Shown here: positions 21,621 through 22,795 of the stretch, in pieces | Layout of the letters: every line of letters starts with the position of its first letter | Position numbering within the stretch: position 1 is the first letter of the stretch | From: a virus | Length of the DNA stretch: 22,795 bases | Strand: one strand, 5' to 3' | IMG/VR virus record: IMGVR_UViG_3300046468_000702 | Coordinates: 1-22,795 of that record | Position numbers and translations under genes: made by a program | Notes under the pieces: model-generated | Seen by the model: only the letters and a program-made list of their open reading frames with translations | Told to the model about the DNA's origin: nothing | Database searches by the model: none

Positions 21621-22204
21621 TAGTAAACACAGATATTGACATTGACATAGCTGATAGAGATCAGTTGTTAAAAATAATCAAAGGCACACCTGCAATGATT
21701 GCCAGAGAAAATAACAAACAAGTAAAGCATAATACAGGTGTATACTTTCACGATATTCCAAGTAATCCATTTAGTGGACTTAGTACAATAGATCACAAAG
21801 AAGCAGAAAAAATGGGCTACTTTAAAATTGATGTGCTGAATGTTAGTTTGTATAAAAATATTAAAACTAAAAAACAATTAGTGGAATTACTTGACAAAGA
21901 ACCTATGTGGGAATTGTTAGAACACAAAGAAGTAGTTGAACAATGTTTCCATATTCACAAACATCATAATATTGTAAGCCGAATGAAACCAACAAGTGTA
22001 TCTCAACTTGCAGCCGTGCTAGCAATAATACGCCCTGCTAAAAGACATTTAATAGGTAAGGATTGGGATACTATTAATAAAGATGTATGGGTAAGACCAA
22101 CTAACGATGATTACTTCTTTAAAAAAGCACACGCTCACGCATATGCAATGGCTATTGTATTACAATTAAATATGTTAGCTACTGGTTTTTCTTTACAAGA
22201 TTAA
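21617..22204 (+). CDS. Condensed DnaE-like (Pol III alpha) protein, 195 aa
   Basis: The start is ATG 21617 in the ATGA overlap; the GTG at 21584 is rejected. The order of landmarks follows the C-family polymerase core. TDIDIDIADRDQLL (residues 5-18, Asp6/8/10) matches the DnaE PDxDxDFxxxxRDxV block with two catalytic Asp. VKHNTGVYFHDIP (36-48) matches GKHAGGVVIxP. EKMGYFKIDVLNVSLYKNI (64-82, Lys70, Asp72) matches GLVKFDFLGL with the third Asp. CFHIHKHHNIVSRMKP then LAAVLAIIRPA matches VFQLES...LxP...ALFRPGP. FFKKAHAHAYAMAI (167-180) matches FNKSHAxAYAxxS. About 350 residues of DnaE are compressed into 180, with no PHP, exonuclease or clamp-binding domain. Active polymerase, decoy or structural derivative cannot be decided. 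Confidence 0.65.
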   Translation: MIVNTDIDIDIADRDQLLKIIKGTPAMIARENNKQVKHNTGVYFHDIPSNPFSGLSTIDHKEAEKMGYFKIDVLNVSLYKNIKTKKQLVELLDKEPMWELLEHKEVVEQCFHIHKHHNIVSRMKPTSVSQLAAVLAIIRPAKRHLIGKDWDTINKDVWVRPTNDDYFFKKAHAHAYAMAIVLQLNMLATGFSLQD

Positions 22205-22550
22205 TACTTCTACGTTTGATACGTTTAGTGATACTATTGCTTAATCTAACTTCAGGACCTGCTACTATTTCTAATTGCTTAACATTAAAACTCATTACGC
22301 AATGAGCAAAGTTCCATCTATTAAGTAATGCAATGTTTATTGGTAATTTTCTATTTGTTTCCCACCACCATTCTTCTCCTAGTTGTAAGAATTTAACTCT
22401 TTCGTTAGTATTAGATAAGCGTTCGTAGATATACACACTGGCAACATGACTATCTATATTTTGGACTATGCCAAGATACTCTTTGCCTGCATATTCAATA
22501 ACGGTTAAGAACGGATACTCGTCTAAAAGCTTCTGGTGTTTTGTTTGCAT
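22179..22550 (-). CDS. Conserved phage protein on the minus strand
   Basis: The only minus-strand gene. 123 residues, beginning MQTKHQKLLDEYPFLTVIEY, with a beta-rich middle, a WWWE string and a basic end KRIKRRSINLVKK. I recall closely similar proteins across marine T4-like phages; function unknown. Its end overlaps the end of the DnaE-like gene by 26 bases, a convergent arrangement. Upstream on its own strand a late-type CATAAATA (22557-22564) ends six bases before the ATG, and no ribosome site is seen. Codon pattern and the conserved WWWE/KRRS strings support a real gene rather than a shadow. Confidence 0.7.
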   Translation of the reverse strand: MQTKHQKLLDEYPFLTVIEYAGKEYLGIVQNIDSHVASVYIYERLSNTNERVKFLQLGEEWWWETNRKLPINIALLNRWNFAHCVMSFNVKQLEIVAGPEVRLSNSITKRIKRRSINLVKKNQ

Positions 22551-22556
22551 TACTTT

Positions 22557-22564
22557 TATTTATG
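22557..22564 (-). promoter_or_regulatory. Late-type box for the minus-strand gene
   Basis: Reads CATAAATA on the minus strand, ending six bases before the ATG at 22550. T4 spacing would put the transcript start at the start codon. Confidence 0.35.
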
Positions 22565-22586
22565 ATGAAAAAATTTGGAAGATTTT

Positions 22587-22595
22587 GATAAATAC
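22587..22595 (+). promoter_or_regulatory. Late promoter box before the last gene
   Basis: GATAAATAC, 18 bases before ATG 22614, followed by CAGGAG at 22600-22605. Layout is identical to that before modular protein C. Confidence 0.6.
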
Positions 22596-22613
22596 TTTAC
22601 AGGAGTCTAACAC

Positions 22614-22795
22614 ATGTCAAATTACGGATCAGCATATAATATCAACCAAGTAGGGGATCTCTACACATTAGAAGATCATGGATCAGCACCAGGACTAGGC
22701 AAATATGCTAGTGCCAAAGGTACATCGGTAAACAGTCCATTAAATTACAGGTTTTTAAAATTATTTCGTGGATTTGATTCACAATTCTATTTCTT
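22614..22795 (+). CDS. Unknown late protein (3' end missing)
   Basis: Sixty codons are visible before the window ends. The start ATG 22614 has CAGGAG nine bases upstream and a late box before that, so it is very probably a virion gene. The N-terminus is Gly/Ser/Ala-rich with aromatic residues (SNYGSAYNINQVGDLYTL, later NYRFLKLFRGFDSQF). No family is recognised from this piece. Confidence 0.6.
   Translation, partial: MSNYGSAYNINQVGDLYTLEDHGSAPGLGKYASAKGTSVNSPLNYRFLKLFRGFDSQFYF

Noticed and set aside
22468-22653. Plus-strand open frame opposite the minus-strand gene
   Set aside because: It spans the late promoter and the start of the 22614 gene and has no recognisable protein features.

Overview
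This window reads as part of the genome of an AT-rich marine T4-like myovirus. It carries recognisable T4 core genes: tail sheath gp18, tail tube gp19, head-completion nuclease gp4, small and large terminase gp16 and gp17, ssDNA-binding gp32, recombinase UvsX and helicase UvsW. Several conserved unknowns resemble, from memory, genes typical of cyanophages and pelagiphages. The gene order (18, 19, a tube-like gene, 4, 16, large unknowns, 17) is not that of coliphage T4. No host gene, tRNA, integrase, CRISPR array or photosynthesis gene is visible. The host (SAR11, cyanobacterium or another marine bacterium) cannot be decided from this sequence.

Layout. Bases 1-12645 are a late, virion-assembly half: sheath (left end missing), terminator, tube, a second tube-fold protein, gp4, gp16, three acidic modular virion-type proteins, a stand-alone QueC-like PP-loop enzyme behind its own terminator, gp17, and a fourth, 800-residue modular protein. 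Bases 12646-21616 are a replication and recombination half: gp32, uvsX, two small conserved genes, a conserved unknown with a possible OB-like C-terminus, a small winged-helix protein, an AAA+ ATPase, a small membrane protein, uvsW, three small conserved genes (one perhaps gp62-like) and a zinc-finger protein. It is followed at 21617-22204 by a very short protein that looks like a condensed bacterial DNA polymerase III alpha (DnaE) core. At the right end there is one minus-strand conserved gene and the beginning of another late gene. All genes are on the plus strand except the one at 22179-22550. Packing is tight, with many 1-11 base overlaps, and no gene-free stretch exceeds about 170 bases.

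Control. Two promoter classes can be read directly. Sigma70-like promoters (TTGACA, 17 bases, TATAct, often preceded by AAAAGG) lie before gp32, the 15803 gene, the winged-helix gene, the AAA+ gene and uvsW. Two of these have a palindrome filling the -35/-10 spacer. A T4-late-type box (NATAAATA, often followed by C or G) lies before gp19, the gp16-distal genes, gp17, the 800-residue protein, the 15803 gene and the rightmost gene. Intrinsic-terminator hairpins follow gp18, the modular protein at 7749, gp32 and the AAA+ gene. The gp32 mRNA leader contains three consecutive small hairpins that may be an autoregulatory operator.

The most interesting items are the condensed DnaE-like protein (21617-22204), the four modular proteins carrying a repeated RLRELSGI-x-E/A motif that matches the cleavage rule of the T4 prohead protease, the palindromic early promoters, and the structured gp32 leader.
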